Source: Thermincola carboxydiphila
GTDB taxonomy: Bacteria > Bacillota > Thermincolia > Thermincolales > UBA2595
Assembly (NCBI GenBank): GCA_016841725.1
Contig: JAENYP010000017.1
Span: 18,242-82,241, forward strand
Length of the DNA stretch: 64,000 nt
Direction: 5' to 3'
Shown here: positions 63,519-64,000 of the stretch, in pieces
Layout: the number at the start of each line of letters is the position of its first letter
How positions within the stretch are numbered: position 1 is the first letter of the stretch
The notes under the pieces: generated by a model
Told to the model about the DNA's origin: nothing
The model's database searches: none
The model's input: the letters and a program-made list of their open reading frames with translations, nothing else
Position numbers and translations under genes: made by a program

Positions 63519-64000
63519 TTGGGTAATAATAAGCCTAGTTCCCTCAAATTTGCAATACTTACGGGAACCGGGGCGTTTATTGCGGCCGTTTTTTTTAGCT
63601 TTTTTTCTGAAATAGTTTTACCAAAATTGCAGTTAATTATGCTGTCTTTTTTGTCATTGTTAATCGTTATCTTTGTTGGCATAATTTTTGATATGATCGG
63701 AATTGCGGTGGCGGTTGCCGATGAGAAATGGTTTCATGCCAAGGCATCTAAGAAATTGCGGGGCGCCGGCCAGTCCATCCTGATGATTCGGCATGCAGCA
63801 AAGGTTGCTACCATTTGCAATGACGTTGTGGGCGACATCTGTGGGACGGTCAGCGGTGTTTTCGGAGTAACTATAGTATTCCAGTTGGCTTCAGGAAGAC
63901 CGTCATGGGATGAATCCATTCTGACAATGATCATGACAGGAATGGTGGCCTCACTTACAGTTGGCGGAAAAGCTCTCGCCAAAAGCAAGGCAATGGTTGA
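63519..64000 (+). CDS. oapA: OLE-associated membrane protein OapA (cut by window end)
   Basis: An open frame from TTG 63519 (GAGGTG ahead) to the window edge, at least 160 aa. It has two N-terminal membrane helices (FAILTGTGAFIAAVFFSFF; IMLSFLSLLIVIFVGIIF) and later segments with the conserved DVVGD (DxxxD) motif in ATICNDVVGDICGTVSGV and TVGGKALAKS. Residue pattern and position match OapA, the membrane partner of OLE RNA. The 3' end lies beyond the window; dxs might follow. Confidence 0.88.
   Translation, partial: MGNNKPSSLKFAILTGTGAFIAAVFFSFFSEIVLPKLQLIMLSFLSLLIVIFVGIIFDMIGIAVAVADEKWFHAKASKKLRGAGQSILMIRHAAKVATICNDVVGDICGTVSGVFGVTIVFQLASGRPSWDESILTMIMTGMVASLTVGGKALAKSKAMV

Overview
The window reads as a chromosome segment of an anaerobic, spore-forming clostridium of the Peptococcaceae/Desulfotomaculum/Thermincola type. 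The evidence is a complete spoIIIAA-AH operon, Spo0M, strong Shine-Dalgarno sites with many TTG/GTG starts, Nfn-type electron bifurcation genes, a ten-heme cytochrome c, a type IV pilus cluster, two likely selenoproteins and an OLE RNA locus. Species cannot be fixed from the sequence alone. Nearly all genes lie on the + strand.

Layout. 1-3.8 kb: end of a pilus-associated protein, then pilM-pilN-pilO and a GspH-type pseudopilin. 3.8-17.9 kb: shikimate genes (aroC-aroK-aroB, later aroQ) mixed with tldD and pmbA/tldE, an ArgA-like acetyltransferase, a PAS-GAF-GGDEF protein, an MFS exporter, an Xaa-Pro peptidase, efp and a CD1247-like zinc-ribbon protein. 17.9-27 kb: an AT-rich accessory island set between efp/CD1247 and spoIIIA. 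It holds an orphan LytTR regulator, secreted and lipoprotein genes, one IS with an amber-truncated transposase, a frameshifted IS1182-type transposase and gene debris. 27-39.2 kb: the core block spoIIIAA-AH, a pyruvate/oxaloacetate carboxyltransferase fused to a BCCP (with an internal start for free AccB), accC, asp23-amaP-DUF2273, nusB and a TsaD-like gene. 39.2-48.3 kb: a second accessory block with a decaheme cytochrome, a CDF metal exporter behind a NiCo-type riboswitch, an unknown 536-aa protein, arsR and a P-type metal ATPase whose metal-binding site contains an in-frame TGA, and a LysM/collagen-like protein. 48.5-52.6 kb: nfnA-nfnB-fchA-folD. 53-64 kb: spo0M, eamA, a QueG-like Fe-S protein, a HesB-like selenoprotein, a GGDEF-EAL protein, xseA-xseB-ispA, a DUF212 protein, OLE RNA and oapA (cut by the window end).

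How the parts relate. NfnAB interconverts NADH, NADPH and ferredoxin pools, and FchA/FolD carry one-carbon units, as expected in an acetogenic or syntrophic anaerobe. The carboxyltransferase/AccC pair supplies oxaloacetate or malonyl-CoA. The CDF, ArsR and P-type ATPase genes form a transition-metal defence cluster. Asp23/AmaP/DUF2273 is a membrane-stress module.

The most unusual signals are: (1) an in-frame TGA replacing the first Cys of the metal-binding CxxC motif of the P-type ATPase; (2) a HesB/IscA-like protein with TGA at its first conserved Cys; (3) a dispersed family of long imperfect palindromes (four copies, one inside the spoIIIA operon) with GAAATGACCGT-like ends; (4) the OLE RNA locus; (5) the gene-within-gene arrangement of accB; (6) the NiCo-type riboswitch. 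No tRNA, rRNA or CRISPR array was seen.
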